Notes: a model not told the origin generated them from the letters alone. A stretch of 64,000 nt of DNA from Cryobacterium aureum (GCF_002954245.1 NZ_PPTG01000009.1:124001-188000); one strand, 5' to 3'. Positions 1-8,554 are shown, numbered from the stretch's first letter. Program-made: numbers and translations.

Positions 1-455
1 GTACCGTGGCGCAGGAACTCGGCATGTCGGCGCGAGACCGTGACGTCGTCGAGAAAGATATCGGCGTTGGGGTGACGGCCGACGCTCGTGAGATCGGCGT
101 CGAGGAGGAAGCGGGCGCCGGCGTTGGGTCCACGACGAACGACCATGAGCGCCGACCCGGAGGGTAGAGCGGCGATGGATTCCTGTTCCTCGGCCGTGAC
201 GTTCGAATCGATCGACGCGATCTGGGCGGCGAACTCCTGGCTGAAGTTCATTGTCGTATCAGTGCTGAGCATGTCGTGCACCGTGGTCGATTCGCCGGGC
301 TTCTCGTCACCGGTCGAGCCTGGGTTGGAGGATGCTGGGGTGGACTGCGCCTTGCTGGGCATTGCTTCGCCTGTCGTCGGGTTTTCTGGCTGATCTGTGG
401 GCACGAGCTCGTTCTGCTCCTCGGAATTCTTCTTTCCGGATAGATCGACCATCAT
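1..455 (-). CDS. garA: FHA-domain regulator, GarA/OdhI type (C-terminus cut by window edge)
   Basis: About 151 residues are visible and the gene runs off the left edge. Residues 1-60 are low-complexity and acidic. A paired threonine at about 66-67 (DTTMNF) sits where GarA/OdhI carry the kinase-target ETTSVF motif. The FHA domain starts near residue 99, with RGPNAGARF, VGRHPNADIFLDD and SRRHAEF, the phosphothreonine-binding signature. In Corynebacterium and Mycobacterium this family inhibits 2-oxoglutarate dehydrogenase and tunes glutamate metabolism under PknG/PknB control. Two ATG codons lie in tandem; AGGAG is 4 nt from the first (455) and 7 nt from the second (452), so 452 is equally likely. 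It follows the CDP-alcohol phosphatidyltransferase gene by 7-10 nt, and its Shine-Dalgarno sequence overlaps that stop codon, so the two are probably cotranscribed. Confidence 0.9.
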   Translation of the reverse strand, partial: MMVDLSGKKNSEEQNELVPTDQPENPTTGEAMPSKAQSTPASSNPGSTGDEKPGESTTVHDMLSTDTTMNFSQEFAAQIASIDSNVTAEEQESIAALPSGSALMVVRRGPNAGARFLLDADLTSVGRHPNADIFLDDVTVSRRHAEFLRHG

Positions 456-462
456 GCAACTC

Positions 463-1113
463 CTATCCTTCCAGCGTATCGGAAGATACACCCAGGGCGA
501 CCCTTGGCAGGCGAATCACTCGCATCGTTTCAATGGCGTAGATGATGCCGGCCCACCAGTACAAGAATGCGCCCCACAGGCCGAACGCCCAGCCGACCGG
601 CTGCGACCACCATTCCAACTGAGGAAAGGCCTGCCCCAGCATGATCATGGGCAGGGCGTAGAACAGGCAGAAGGTCGCTACCTTGCCCAGGTGGTGCACC
701 GGCAACGGGCCAAACCCATAATTTGCGAGGATGACACCCAGAGCCACCAAAAAGACGTCGCGGCCCACGATGACCAGCACGATCCACCACGGAACCAGGT
801 CACGCCAGGCGAGTCCGATCAGCGCGGCGAAAATATAGAGGCGGTCGGCGGCCGGATCCAACAGCTGGCCGAGTCGGGTGATTTGGTTCCAGCGCCGAGC
901 GAGAAACCCGTCGAGCCAGTCGGTGAAACTGGAGATGCTGAGCACGACCAGAGCCCAGGCATCCTCTCCCTGCGCGAGGAGCACCAGAAAAACCGGCACC
1001 AGTACCAGCCGCAGCAGGCTCAGTGCGTTGGGCAGGGTGAGCACCCGATCGCTCACCGCCCCGTTCGCTGCCGCCGTCACGAGAAAGAGTCTATCGAGTG
1101 GCGCCAGATTCAA
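463..1113 (-). CDS. CDP-alcohol phosphatidyltransferase family protein (PgsA-like)
   Basis: A 216-residue membrane protein that would transfer a phosphatidyl group from CDP-diacylglycerol to an alcohol such as glycerol 3-phosphate. The full family signature is present: D65-x2-D68-G69-x2-A72-R73-x8-G82-x3-D86-x3-D90, which binds the metal and CDP moiety. Several hydrophobic segments follow, and the C-terminal region is rich in Trp. It overlaps the upstream Nudix gene by 4 nt (ATGA) and precedes the FHA gene. In mycobacteria a PgsA-family gene also lies near garA. The acceptor alcohol cannot be read from sequence alone, so the product could be a phosphatidylglycerophosphate synthase or a relative. 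Confidence 0.88.
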   Translation of the reverse strand: MNLAPLDRLFLVTAAANGAVSDRVLTLPNALSLLRLVLVPVFLVLLAQGEDAWALVVLSISSFTDWLDGFLARRWNQITRLGQLLDPAADRLYIFAALIGLAWRDLVPWWIVLVIVGRDVFLVALGVILANYGFGPLPVHHLGKVATFCLFYALPMIMLGQAFPQLEWWSQPVGWAFGLWGAFLYWWAGIIYAIETMRVIRLPRVALGVSSDTLEG

Positions 1114-1643
1114 TCGAGCTGACCGCGAAGCGCGGGCCAGCTGGCAGCGAAACCGGGATGAAGGGCGAGCAGATCAACCGAATCAGCCGGAACCCAGCGC
1201 AAGGCGATGCTCTCCTGGTCACTGATGACGGGTTCGAATTCCTGGGTCGCCTCCACGACGACGGTGGTGTACGACCAGAATCCCAGGTCGAACAGGGAAG
1301 TGAATTTGACCTGCACCAGGTGGGCTGGAACGCCGGCCTCCTCCCTGGCTTCGCGCAGGGCAGCGTCGATCGCGCTTTCATTTTCGTGGCGGGCGCCACC
1401 GGGCAGCCCCCAGGTATCGCCGAAATGACTCCATACGGCGCGATGCTGCAGCAACACTCCGAGGTGGGGATGGTGCACGAGTAGCCCGGCCGCACCGAAT
1501 CGGCCCCAGAATTTGCGCCCATCGGGAGCGTGCACCCACGCATCGCCACTGTCTCGCCCCGCCCCGCCCGGCGGGATCGCAGACCCACGTGCGAGGCTTG
1601 CGTCGACACCCGAACTCTCAGTCATGCTCCAAGCATGCCCCAC
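1110..1643 (-). CDS. Nudix hydrolase
   Basis: A 177-residue protein with a perfect Nudix box, G83-x5-E89-x7-R97-E98-x2-E101-E102-x-G104-V105, that hydrolyses a nucleoside diphosphate linked to another group. The fold begins near residue 45; the first 40 residues look disordered. The longest frame starts at a GTG (1643) with a weak AGGG; an internal ATG at 1625 has GGAG almost touching it, so the true start is open. It overlaps the phosphatidyltransferase start by 4 nt and lies 38 nt after apt, suggesting one apt-nudix-pgsA-garA transcript. The substrate is unknown. Confidence 0.85.
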   Translation of the reverse strand: MGHAWSMTESSGVDASLARGSAIPPGGAGRDSGDAWVHAPDGRKFWGRFGAAGLLVHHPHLGVLLQHRAVWSHFGDTWGLPGGARHENESAIDAALREAREEAGVPAHLVQVKFTSLFDLGFWSYTTVVVEATQEFEPVISDQESIALRWVPADSVDLLALHPGFAASWPALRGQLD

Positions 1644-1681
1644 ACAACCCTGAGGTTCGTACGAAATTTGGCTCAGGCGAC

Positions 1682-2236
1682 CTAGACCGACATGATGGCG
1701 TGTACCGGCGCGGCGCCCAGACGCTCGCGACCGTGCAGGTCGGTGAGTTCCAACACGACACCGACACCGGTGAGGGTATAGCCGGCCCGTTCGATGAGAC
1801 GGCTCGTGGCAGCGATCGTGCCACCCGTGGCGAGCACGTCGTCCAGGATCAGCACGCGGCTGCCGGCCGGCAACTGGCCGACTTCGAGTTCGAGCCGTGC
1901 CGTGCCGTATTCCAGCTCGTATTCTTCGGTCAGCACCGAACCGGGCAGTTTGCCACCCTTGCGCACGGCCAGGACAGCCGCCCCGGCCGCGTATCCCACG
2001 GCGGCGGCCAGCAGGAAGCCGCGCGCCTCGATGCCGGCCACGGCGTCGAACTGCCCGCGGTGTTGGTCGGCCAGGTCGTCGATGATCGCGCGAAAGGCCA
2101 CGGCATCGGCGAAGACCGGGTTGAGGTCGCGGAACAGGATGTCGGGCTGCGGAAAATCGGGGTACGACGCCAGCAGGGCCTCGACGTGGGATGCGGCCGA
2201 TACGGAAGATGTAGGAGGAGAGGAGATTTGAGTCAC
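1682..2236 (-). CDS. apt: Adenine phosphoribosyltransferase
   Basis: Salvages adenine by joining it to PRPP to give AMP in the cytosol. At 184 residues it is of normal family length. The PRPP-binding loop lies at 128-140 (VLILDDVLATGGT). The GIEARGF stretch near 68-74 and RKGGKLPG near 92-99 are typical of Apt rather than of hypoxanthine or orotate enzymes. The start overlaps the end of the MarR gene by 4 nt, so transcription may come through from that gene. Confidence 0.95.
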   Translation of the reverse strand: MTQISSPPTSSVSAASHVEALLASYPDFPQPDILFRDLNPVFADAVAFRAIIDDLADQHRGQFDAVAGIEARGFLLAAAVGYAAGAAVLAVRKGGKLPGSVLTEEYELEYGTARLELEVGQLPAGSRVLILDDVLATGGTIAATSRLIERAGYTLTGVGVVLELTDLHGRERLGAAPVHAIMSV

Positions 2237-2790
2237 TGATTCATCTTAAGCGGCCCCGCTGGCATTTCGACGGATGCCATTTCTGGGCGTGGCATGACGG
2301 CAATAGCACTCATGGCGTCGAGAAAGTGCACGACGGCCGCCTGGTGGTCGGCTGTGAGTTCAAGGGCGACCTGCATAAGCAGTTCGTGCGTGCCGGACAG
2401 CGCCTGGTGGATTTGGTCGTGCGAGGACACGGTCGCGAACAGTCGTTGTGCCCGGCCGTCGTCTGGGTTCACTTCGCGGCGAATGTGGCCGGAGGCCTGG
2501 AGCCTGGAGAGTAGCTTCGCGGTGGCGGCAGACGAAATATTCAGGAATTCGCTGAGATCTTTCGGGCTGGCCACCCGGTTTCGGCGTTCGCAGGAGATGA
2601 GGTGACGGATGGCCATCAGATCGGTTTCGTTGACGTGCATGTCGGCCTGGGCGCGATGGCGCATCGCGGCGTCGGCCACACGAAACCGGCGCACGGCGCG
2701 CAGGACCTCCATCGCCGAAGAAACTCCAGCGTTCCTGGGGTCATACCAGTACGTCCCGGGTGCTGGCGGGTTACTCTCATCGTGGGACAT
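2233..2790 (-). CDS. crtR: MarR-family repressor of the carotenoid operon (CrtR-like)
   Basis: A winged-helix MarR regulator of 185 residues from the ATG at 2790. The frame could extend to 2871, but that would run through the promoter region. Recognisable parts are the N-terminal dimerisation helix, the helix-turn-helix (PKDLSEFLNISSAATAKLL) and the wing with DDGRAQRLF. It is transcribed away from idi-crtE-crtB-crtI, exactly as CrtR is in Corynebacterium glutamicum, where CrtR represses the crt operon and is released by geranylgeranyl diphosphate. A perfect short palindrome lies between the two genes. The regulatory link is inference from this arrangement. The gene ends by overlapping apt, so apt may be read from the same promoter. 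Confidence 0.82.
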   Translation of the reverse strand: MSHDESNPPAPGTYWYDPRNAGVSSAMEVLRAVRRFRVADAAMRHRAQADMHVNETDLMAIRHLISCERRNRVASPKDLSEFLNISSAATAKLLSRLQASGHIRREVNPDDGRAQRLFATVSSHDQIHQALSGTHELLMQVALELTADHQAAVVHFLDAMSAIAVMPRPEMASVEMPAGPLKMNQ

Positions 2791-2815
2791 ATCCCCATGG
2801 TAACGTGAGTATTCG

Positions 2816-2828
2816 CTAACTTGGTTAG
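2816..2828. promoter_or_regulatory. Candidate CrtR operator in the crtR/idi divergent promoter
   Basis: A perfect inverted repeat CTAAC-TTG-GTTAG lies between the MarR gene and idi. The right half overlaps a plausible -35 element TTGGTT (2821-2826); TAGGTT at 2845-2850, 18 nt further, could serve as the -10 for the carotenoid operon. A bound dimer would block that promoter. Seen: the repeat and its position. Inferred: that CrtR binds it. Confidence 0.5.
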
Positions 2829-2871
2829 TTATTCCGATCATGATTAGGTTGAACCGAGAAGGGGAGCCCAC

Positions 2872-3411
2872 GTGCAGACCTCAAACGCTCTTGATGAACA
2901 CGTAATCCTCCTCGATGACGAAGGACATCACATCGGCACCGCGCCAAAGTACAGCATGCACGGATCGGACACCGTGCTGCACCTGGCGTTCTCCTGTTAT
3001 GTCTTCAACCCGCTCGGCGACGTGCTCGTCACCCGTCGCGCGCTGACCAAGAAGGCCTGGCCTGGGGTGTGGACCAACTTGTTCTGTGGGCATCCGCTGC
3101 CCGCTGAACCGCTGACGCAGGCCGTCATCCGCCGGGCCGGCTTTGAACTGAGCCTCGAGCTCGACGATATTAACCTCGCACTCCCCCTGTTTCGGTACCG
3201 TGCCACTGACAGCAGTGGAATTGTCGAAAACGAGATCTGTCCGGTCTACCTGGCCACGACCGCACAGGAGCCCACGCCGAACCCCGACGAAGTCGCTGAA
3301 TATGCCTGGACCCGACCAGCGGACCTGTACCGGGCGGTGACGGACGCCCCGTGGGCGTTCAGCCCGTGGATGGCGTTGCAGGTACAGCAGCTGGATAGTT
3401 TTCGTGCTTGA
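2872..3411 (+). CDS. idi: Isopentenyl-diphosphate delta-isomerase, type 1
   Basis: Interconverts IPP and DMAPP, supplying the starter for prenyl chain growth. At 179 residues it has the type I signatures: TNLFCGHP with the catalytic Cys72, and ENEICPV with the catalytic and metal-binding Glu119/121. The start is a GTG preceded by GGGGAG at 5 nt. It is the first gene of the carotenoid operon, directly after the candidate operator, and its last codons overlap crtE by 8 nt. The overlap makes coupled translation likely. Confidence 0.95.
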   Translation: MQTSNALDEHVILLDDEGHHIGTAPKYSMHGSDTVLHLAFSCYVFNPLGDVLVTRRALTKKAWPGVWTNLFCGHPLPAEPLTQAVIRRAGFELSLELDDINLALPLFRYRATDSSGIVENEICPVYLATTAQEPTPNPDEVAEYAWTRPADLYRAVTDAPWAFSPWMALQVQQLDSFRA

Positions 3412-4450
3412 CACGGTTGCGGCGGGCGTCGAAACCGAGCTGGCCCGCTTTTTCGCCGCGGCGCGGCTGCGCGCGAGTGACTACGGCGAACACTATGTAG
3501 CCCTGTGGGATTCCTTGGAGCAGGCCAGCAGCGGCGGCAAACGCGTTCGCCCTGCCCTGGTTCTGGCGGCCTATGCCGGTTTCGGCGGACGCGATCAGGC
3601 CCTCGTGGCTCCGGTTGCCGTGAGCTTTGAACTGTTGCACACGGCATTTTTGATTCACGACGATGTCATCGACCGCGACCTGGCCAGGCGCGGGGTGGCG
3701 AACATCGCCGGACGCTTCAACGACCGCGCGCTGGCCCATGGAGCCGCCGCTGATCAGGCCGGGGTCTGGGCTGCGGCCGCCGCTATTCTCGCTGGCGATC
3801 TGGCGCTCAGTGAGGCGCATCGCGCCCTGGCCAAACTGCCGGTCGACGTGCACACCAGGCTGCGGCTGCTCGACCTGCTCGACCGGGCGGTGTTCGTCTC
3901 GGCGGCCGGGGAGCTGGCCGATGTGACCAACAGCTCGGCGCAGCATCCGCTCACCGTGGAAGAGGTCATCACCACCCTGGAGAACAAAACCGCGGTGTAC
4001 TCCTTTGAAGCGCCATTGCAGGCGGGGGCCGTGCTGGCCGGAGCGTCCGCCGCGGCGATTGGGCTGCTCGGGCGTTACGGACGCTTCGTCGGGGTGGCTT
4101 TTCAGCTCACCGACGATCTGCTCGGGGTGTTCGGTGACCCGGTCAAGACCGGCAAGAGCGTCACCGCCGACCTGCGCGAGGGCAAACAGACCGCGCTGAT
4201 CGCCCACGCCGGCAGCACCGAAAGCTGGTCTCTGCTCGAACCGTATCTCGGCAAAATCGACCTCAGCGACGAGGAAGCGGAACGAGCGCGCGAGCACCTG
4301 CGTGCCTGCGGTGCGAAAGCGGCCGCTGAGGGGCTCGCCTACGACCATTCTCGGCTGGCAGTCGACACGCTCGACCCGGCAATCATTCCCGCCGAGCTGC
4401 GCGCGACCCTGGTCGAGCTGGCCGAGGCCGCCGTGAATCGGGCCCGCTGA
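3404..4450 (+). CDS. crtE: Geranylgeranyl diphosphate synthase
   Basis: A 348-residue trans-prenyltransferase that condenses IPP units to make the C20 precursor of carotenoids. The first aspartate-rich motif is DDVID at 86-90 and the second is DDLLGVFGD from 237; GGKRVRP near 44-50 is the IPP-binding stretch. The GTG start lies inside the end of idi. The stop shares one base with the crtB start (TGATG). Five residues in the first motif (DDxxD with x2) mark a GGPP rather than a long-chain bacterial synthase, though chain length is not certain from sequence alone. Confidence 0.93.
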   Translation: MLDTVAAGVETELARFFAAARLRASDYGEHYVALWDSLEQASSGGKRVRPALVLAAYAGFGGRDQALVAPVAVSFELLHTAFLIHDDVIDRDLARRGVANIAGRFNDRALAHGAAADQAGVWAAAAAILAGDLALSEAHRALAKLPVDVHTRLRLLDLLDRAVFVSAAGELADVTNSSAQHPLTVEEVITTLENKTAVYSFEAPLQAGAVLAGASAAAIGLLGRYGRFVGVAFQLTDDLLGVFGDPVKTGKSVTADLREGKQTALIAHAGSTESWSLLEPYLGKIDLSDEEAERAREHLRACGAKAAAEGLAYDHSRLAVDTLDPAIIPAELRATLVELAEAAVNRAR

Positions 4451-5358
4451 TGGTCACCCTGCGAACATCGGCGGCGCCCGGTGCCACAGCGACCAACCTG
4501 AACAAGTACGCAGAAACGGCGCAGGCCAGTTCGACGACGGTGATCGGACACTATTCCACGTCGTTCGGCCTCGCCGCCCGACTGCTCGACTCCCGGGTGC
4601 GCACTCCGGTGCGCACGATTTATGCCCTCGTGCGCATCGCCGACGAGGTCGTCGACGGAGCCGCCACCGAGGCCGGCGTCTCGGTCGCCGAACAGCGGCA
4701 GCTGCTCGACGAACTCGAACTCGAAACCGAGCGCGCGATCGTGCGCGGCTACAGCACCAATCTCGTTGTGCATGCCTTCGCCGCCACGGCCAGGCAGTGC
4801 GGAATCGATTCCAGCCTGATCGCGCCCTTCTTCGCGTCGATGCGCCGTGACCTCGACCCGACCCCGTTCAGCGCCGAGGGCGTCGCCGTGTACATCTACG
4901 GTTCTGCCGAGGTGATCGGGCTCATGTGCCTGCGCACTTTCGTGCGCTGGTCCCCGCGCAGCAGCTCCGAGCTCAGTGTGCTGGAAGACGGAGCTCGCCA
5001 TCTCGGTGCTGCTTTTCAGAAGATCAATTTTCTGCGCGACCTGTCCTGTGATCGCGAGATTCTCGGCCGCAACTATTTTCCGGGGATCGACCCGCTGCAC
5101 CTCACCGACGCGCAGAAGAGCGTGATCCTCGACGACATCGATGCCGACCTCGCCATTGCCAGTGGCGTACTGCCACTGCTGCCGCCTGGCTGCCGGCGCG
5201 CCGTCGCCGCCGCGCAGGGGCTCTTTGCCCGGCTGTCCCGGCGGCTGCGGTCGACCCCGGCCGACCAGTTATTGCGCTCCCGCGTGCGGGTGCCGGACGG
5301 AGAAAAGCTGATGATCGCACTGAACTCCATTATCGGCCGCGGCGCGTGGAAGCGATGA
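4450..5358 (+). CDS. crtB: Phytoene synthase
   Basis: Joins two GGPP molecules head to head to give C40 phytoene. At 302 residues it has both aspartate-rich motifs of the squalene/phytoene synthase fold: DEVVD at 65-69 and the NFLRDLSCD stretch ending at 200. The start codon overlaps the crtE stop. The end overlaps the crtI start by 4 nt (ATGA), so crtE, crtB and crtI form a tightly coupled block. Confidence 0.94.
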   Translation: MVTLRTSAAPGATATNLNKYAETAQASSTTVIGHYSTSFGLAARLLDSRVRTPVRTIYALVRIADEVVDGAATEAGVSVAEQRQLLDELELETERAIVRGYSTNLVVHAFAATARQCGIDSSLIAPFFASMRRDLDPTPFSAEGVAVYIYGSAEVIGLMCLRTFVRWSPRSSSELSVLEDGARHLGAAFQKINFLRDLSCDREILGRNYFPGIDPLHLTDAQKSVILDDIDADLAIASGVLPLLPPGCRRAVAAAQGLFARLSRRLRSTPADQLLRSRVRVPDGEKLMIALNSIIGRGAWKR

Positions 5359-7025
5359 CGCGCACCATCGTGATCGGCGGCGGGATCGCTGGTCTGGCCA
5401 GCGCCGCCCTGCTTGCCCGGGAAGGCCACGACGTCACCCTGCTGGAATCCCGCGCCGAACTTGGCGGTAGGGCCGGCCTCTGGGAGACCGAAGGATTTCG
5501 CTTCGACACGGGCCCATCGTGGTACCTGATGCCTGAGGTATTCGAGCACTTCTACCGTCTGTTCGGCACGAGTGCAGCCGCGCAGCTCGACCTCGTGAAG
5601 CTGGACCCCGGGTACCGGGTGCTCTTTGAGGGTGACCCTGATCCGTTGGATATTCACAACGACCGGGCGGCGAACATCCGCTTGTTTGAGTCGGTGCAGC
5701 CGGGGGCTGGACGGGCGCTCGATCGGTATCTCGATTCGGCGACCGAGACCTATGACATGGCCGTGAAGCGGTTTCTGTACTCGAGCTTCGAATCGTTCCG
5801 CCCGTTCCTGGTGCCCGACGTGCTTCGGCGGCTCGGGAAGCTGGCCCGCCTGTTGCTGCAACCGCTCGACAAATTCGTCGCCGGCTTCGTGACTGACCCA
5901 CGGCTGCGTCAGATTCTCGGGTACCCCGCGGTTTTCCTGGGTTCGGCGCCCAACCTGACGCCGTCGATGTACCACCTGATGAGTCATCTCGACCTTGCCG
6001 ACGGGGTGCTCTACCCACAGGGCGGCTTCAGCACATTGATCGACAGTATCGCCACGATCGCCAGGGCCGAAGGTGTTCGGGTGATCACTCAAGCACGAGT
6101 CACCGCTATTCGGGTGAACGCCGACAAAACGGTCGCCGGGATCAGCTACCGGGATTCCGACGGGCAGCCGGTGAGCCTTGATTCTGACAGCGTGGTCTCG
6201 GCCGCCGACCTGCACCACACCGAAACCGAACTCCTGCCCGCCGCACTGCAGACCTATCCCGAGCGCTGGTGGCAGAAACGCCGGTCGGGGCCGGGAGCCG
6301 TGCTGGTCATGCTCGGCGTAAGCGGTGAGCTCCCCCAACTGCAACACCACTCGCTGTTCTTCACGACGGACTGGGGCAAGAATTTCGACAAGATCTTCGG
6401 TAGGAAGACGTCGGTGCCGTCCCCCGCTTCGCTTTACGTCTGTATGCCGAGCGCGACCGATCCCTCGGTGGCGCCAGCCGGGGACAGCAATCTGTTCGTG
6501 CTCGTGCCCGTTCCGGCCGATGTGACGCTCGGGGCGGGTGGAATCAACGGTGCCGGTTCAGTGACGATCGAGTTGATAGCGGATGCCGCCATCGCGCAGG
6601 TCGCCCAGTGGGCTGGAATCGCCGACCTCGCCGCCCGCATCACGGTGCGACGTACGGTCGGCCCGGCCGACTTCGCCGACGACCTAAACAGCTGGAAGGG
6701 CGGCGCCCTCGGCCCGGCCCACACGCTGCGGCAGAGCGCTTTTCTGCGCGGGTCGAACAGGTCGAAGAAGATTTCCGGGCTGTACTACGCCGGGGGTACC
6801 ACCATCCCCGGCATCGGCCTGCCGATGTGCCTGATCAGCGCCGAAATTCTGCTCAAGCGGATGCGCCACGACACCACCACCGGACCGCTGGCCGAACCTC
6901 TGCCGGCCCGGCCGGGGCGGCCGGTCGAGCCGGGCGGGTTCGGTGGGTTCGGTGGATTCGGTGGGTTCGCGGGGTATTCCGGGTATTCCGACAGCCCGGC
7001 GGAGTCTCGGCCGCCGCAGTCGTGA
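5355..7025 (+). CDS. crtI: Phytoene desaturase (lycopene-forming) with Gly-Phe repeat tail
   Basis: An FAD enzyme that introduces the four desaturations turning phytoene into lycopene. The Rossmann motif GGGIAG is near the N-terminus and the C-terminal FAD-contact region (YYAGGTTIPGIGLP) near residue 480-495, as in all bacterial CrtI. The ATG at 5355 is chosen over an in-frame GTG at 5346 because it makes the usual ATGA overlap with crtB. From that start the protein is 556 residues, longer than many CrtI. The excess is a C-terminal tail of proline-rich sequence and then tandem GGF/GYS units encoded by a 9-bp DNA repeat, after the conserved fold has ended. Confidence 0.94.
   Translation: MTRTIVIGGGIAGLASAALLAREGHDVTLLESRAELGGRAGLWETEGFRFDTGPSWYLMPEVFEHFYRLFGTSAAAQLDLVKLDPGYRVLFEGDPDPLDIHNDRAANIRLFESVQPGAGRALDRYLDSATETYDMAVKRFLYSSFESFRPFLVPDVLRRLGKLARLLLQPLDKFVAGFVTDPRLRQILGYPAVFLGSAPNLTPSMYHLMSHLDLADGVLYPQGGFSTLIDSIATIARAEGVRVITQARVTAIRVNADKTVAGISYRDSDGQPVSLDSDSVVSAADLHHTETELLPAALQTYPERWWQKRRSGPGAVLVMLGVSGELPQLQHHSLFFTTDWGKNFDKIFGRKTSVPSPASLYVCMPSATDPSVAPAGDSNLFVLVPVPADVTLGAGGINGAGSVTIELIADAAIAQVAQWAGIADLAARITVRRTVGPADFADDLNSWKGGALGPAHTLRQSAFLRGSNRSKKISGLYYAGGTTIPGIGLPMCLISAEILLKRMRHDTTTGPLAEPLPARPGRPVEPGGFGGFGGFGGFAGYSGYSDSPAESRPPQS
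6936..6989 (+). repeat. Six tandem 9-bp units in the crtI 3' end
   Basis: Consecutive units GGGTTCGGT, GGGTTCGGT, GGATTCGGT, GGGTTCGCG, GGGTATTCC and GGGTATTCC encode Gly-Phe-Gly and Gly-Tyr-Ser steps. The unit length is a multiple of three, so slippage would change the tail length without shifting the frame. It sits about 35 nt before the crtYe start. Confidence 0.85.
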
Positions 7026-7345
7026 GTGTTCTGTACCTGCTGACGCTTCTGGTCTCGCTCGGGGGCATGGTCGTGCTGGACTGGCGCTTTCGCCTGTTTT
7101 TCTGGCGTTCGCCCGGCCGGGCAGCCCTCGTGCTCGGTATCGGTGTGCTGTTCTTCCTCGGCTGGGACCTCGCCGGCATCGGCCTCGGCATCTTCTATCG
7201 CGGGGAAACGTCGCTCATGACCGGCGTGCAGCTCGCGCCGGAACTTCCGCTTGAAGAGTTCTTTTTTCTCACCTTTCTCTGTTACCTCACCATGAATCTG
7301 GTGCAGGGTGCCCGGCTCGTTCAGGGTCGGCGGGCTGCCCGATGA
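7022..7345 (+). CDS. crtYe: C50 carotenoid cyclase subunit (CrtYe type)
   Basis: A 107-residue membrane protein with about three hydrophobic segments and the heterodimeric lycopene-cyclase motif PELPLEEFFF near residues 76-85. With its partner it closes the end rings after lycopene elongase has added C5 units. The GTG start overlaps the crtI stop (GTGA) and the end overlaps the next subunit (ATGA). The ring type (epsilon, gamma or beta) cannot be told from these short subunits. Confidence 0.88.
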   Translation: MSVLYLLTLLVSLGGMVVLDWRFRLFFWRSPGRAALVLGIGVLFFLGWDLAGIGLGIFYRGETSLMTGVQLAPELPLEEFFFLTFLCYLTMNLVQGARLVQGRRAAR

Positions 7346-7662
7346 CCTATCTGTTGCTGAACACGGCCTTTCTCGCCGTCGCCGCGCTCGTGGCCGCAGT
7401 GGCACTGGTGCGCCGGTTGATTTCGGCCCGCTTCGTCGCCTGCGTTGCTGCCGCGCTGATACTGTCTCTGCTGCTGACGGCGGTGTTCGATAACCTGATG
7501 ATCGGGGCTGGATTGTTCAGCTACGACCCGGAGCACATTTCGGGCCTGTTCGTTCTTCTCGCCCCGATCGAAGACTTTGCCTACCCGCTGGCCGCAGCGA
7601 TTCTGCTTCCGGCCCTGTGGGCGCTTTCAGGCGGCACCAAGTTAGGACGAACGGATGACTGA
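7342..7662 (+). CDS. crtYf: C50 carotenoid cyclase subunit (CrtYf type)
   Basis: The second small cyclase subunit, 106 residues, with three hydrophobic stretches and the conserved PIEDFAYPLAA motif near 73-83. It acts as a heterodimer with the gene product just upstream; the two genes overlap by 4 nt, which would favour equal synthesis. It overlaps crtEb by 8 nt. Confidence 0.88.
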   Translation: MTYLLLNTAFLAVAALVAAVALVRRLISARFVACVAAALILSLLLTAVFDNLMIGAGLFSYDPEHISGLFVLLAPIEDFAYPLAAAILLPALWALSGGTKLGRTDD

Positions 7663-8554
7663 GCAGCTCGGCCCGGCAGGATGGAAGGCGCGGCAGGTTG
7701 CGCTGTCGTCGCGGCCGCTCAGCTGGATCAACACCGCCTTTCCCTTTGCCGCCGCCTACGTCGTGACGACGGGGCGCATCGACGCGTTGCTGATCGTGGG
7801 CACGCTGTTCTTTCTGATTCCGTACAACCTGCTGATGTACGGCATCAACGATGTCTTTGATTACGAGTCCGATTTGCGTAATCCGCGCAAGGGCGGCGCC
7901 GAGGGGGCGCTGCTGCACCCCGCACTGCACCGAACGGTGATTGCCGCGGGCGTTCTGAGCTGTGTGATTGTGGGCGGGGCGATGGTCGGGTTGGCCGGGG
8001 CGAGGCATCCGCTCTCCTGGGTCGTTCTGGCTGTCAGCCTGTTCGCTGTGGTGGCGTACTCGGTGCCCGGGCTGCGGTTCAAGGAACGGCCCATTCTGGA
8101 CTCGATCACCTCAAGCACCCACTTCGTCAGCCCCGCCGTCTACGGCCTCGTCGTGGCCGGCGCCGCGGTCAACTTCGGGCTGCTGGCCCTGCTCGCGGCG
8201 TTCTTTCTGTGGGGAATGGCCAGCCACGCCTTCGGTGCCGTGCAAGACGTCGAGCCCGACCGCCAGGCCGGAATCGCGTCGATCGCCACGGCCCTCGGCG
8301 CCTGGCCGACGGTGCGGCTCGCGATCACCTTCTGGGCTCTGGCCGGCCTACTGATGCTCGCCACACCGTGGCCCGGACCGCTCGCCGCGGTGCTGGCCGT
8401 GCCCTACTTTCTGGCCGCGCTGCCATTCTGGTCGGTCAGTGACAAACAGTCCGAGAGCGCCAACCGGGGCTGGAAGCGGTTTCTCTGGCTCAACTTCTTC
8501 ACCGGGTTTCTCGTGACCATGCTGCTGATCCTCTGGGCGCGGCAGGGCGGCTGA
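7655..8554 (+). CDS. crtEb: Lycopene elongase (UbiA-type prenyltransferase)
   Basis: A 299-residue multi-pass membrane prenyltransferase that adds two C5 units to lycopene to form the C50 skeleton (flavuxanthin in C. glutamicum). UbiA motifs are clear: NDVFDYESD near 67-75 and DVEPDRQAG near 199-207. It is the last gene of the operon, and its end is followed by a 33-nt gap before the S4-domain gene. With the paired cyclase subunits it defines a C50 pathway. Confidence 0.92.
   Translation: MTEQLGPAGWKARQVALSSRPLSWINTAFPFAAAYVVTTGRIDALLIVGTLFFLIPYNLLMYGINDVFDYESDLRNPRKGGAEGALLHPALHRTVIAAGVLSCVIVGGAMVGLAGARHPLSWVVLAVSLFAVVAYSVPGLRFKERPILDSITSSTHFVSPAVYGLVVAGAAVNFGLLALLAAFFLWGMASHAFGAVQDVEPDRQAGIASIATALGAWPTVRLAITFWALAGLLMLATPWPGPLAAVLAVPYFLAALPFWSVSDKQSESANRGWKRFLWLNFFTGFLVTMLLILWARQGG

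Noticed and set aside
5073..6350. Open frame of 425 codons opposite crtB/crtI
   Set aside because: Shadow of two enzymes with full catalytic motifs.
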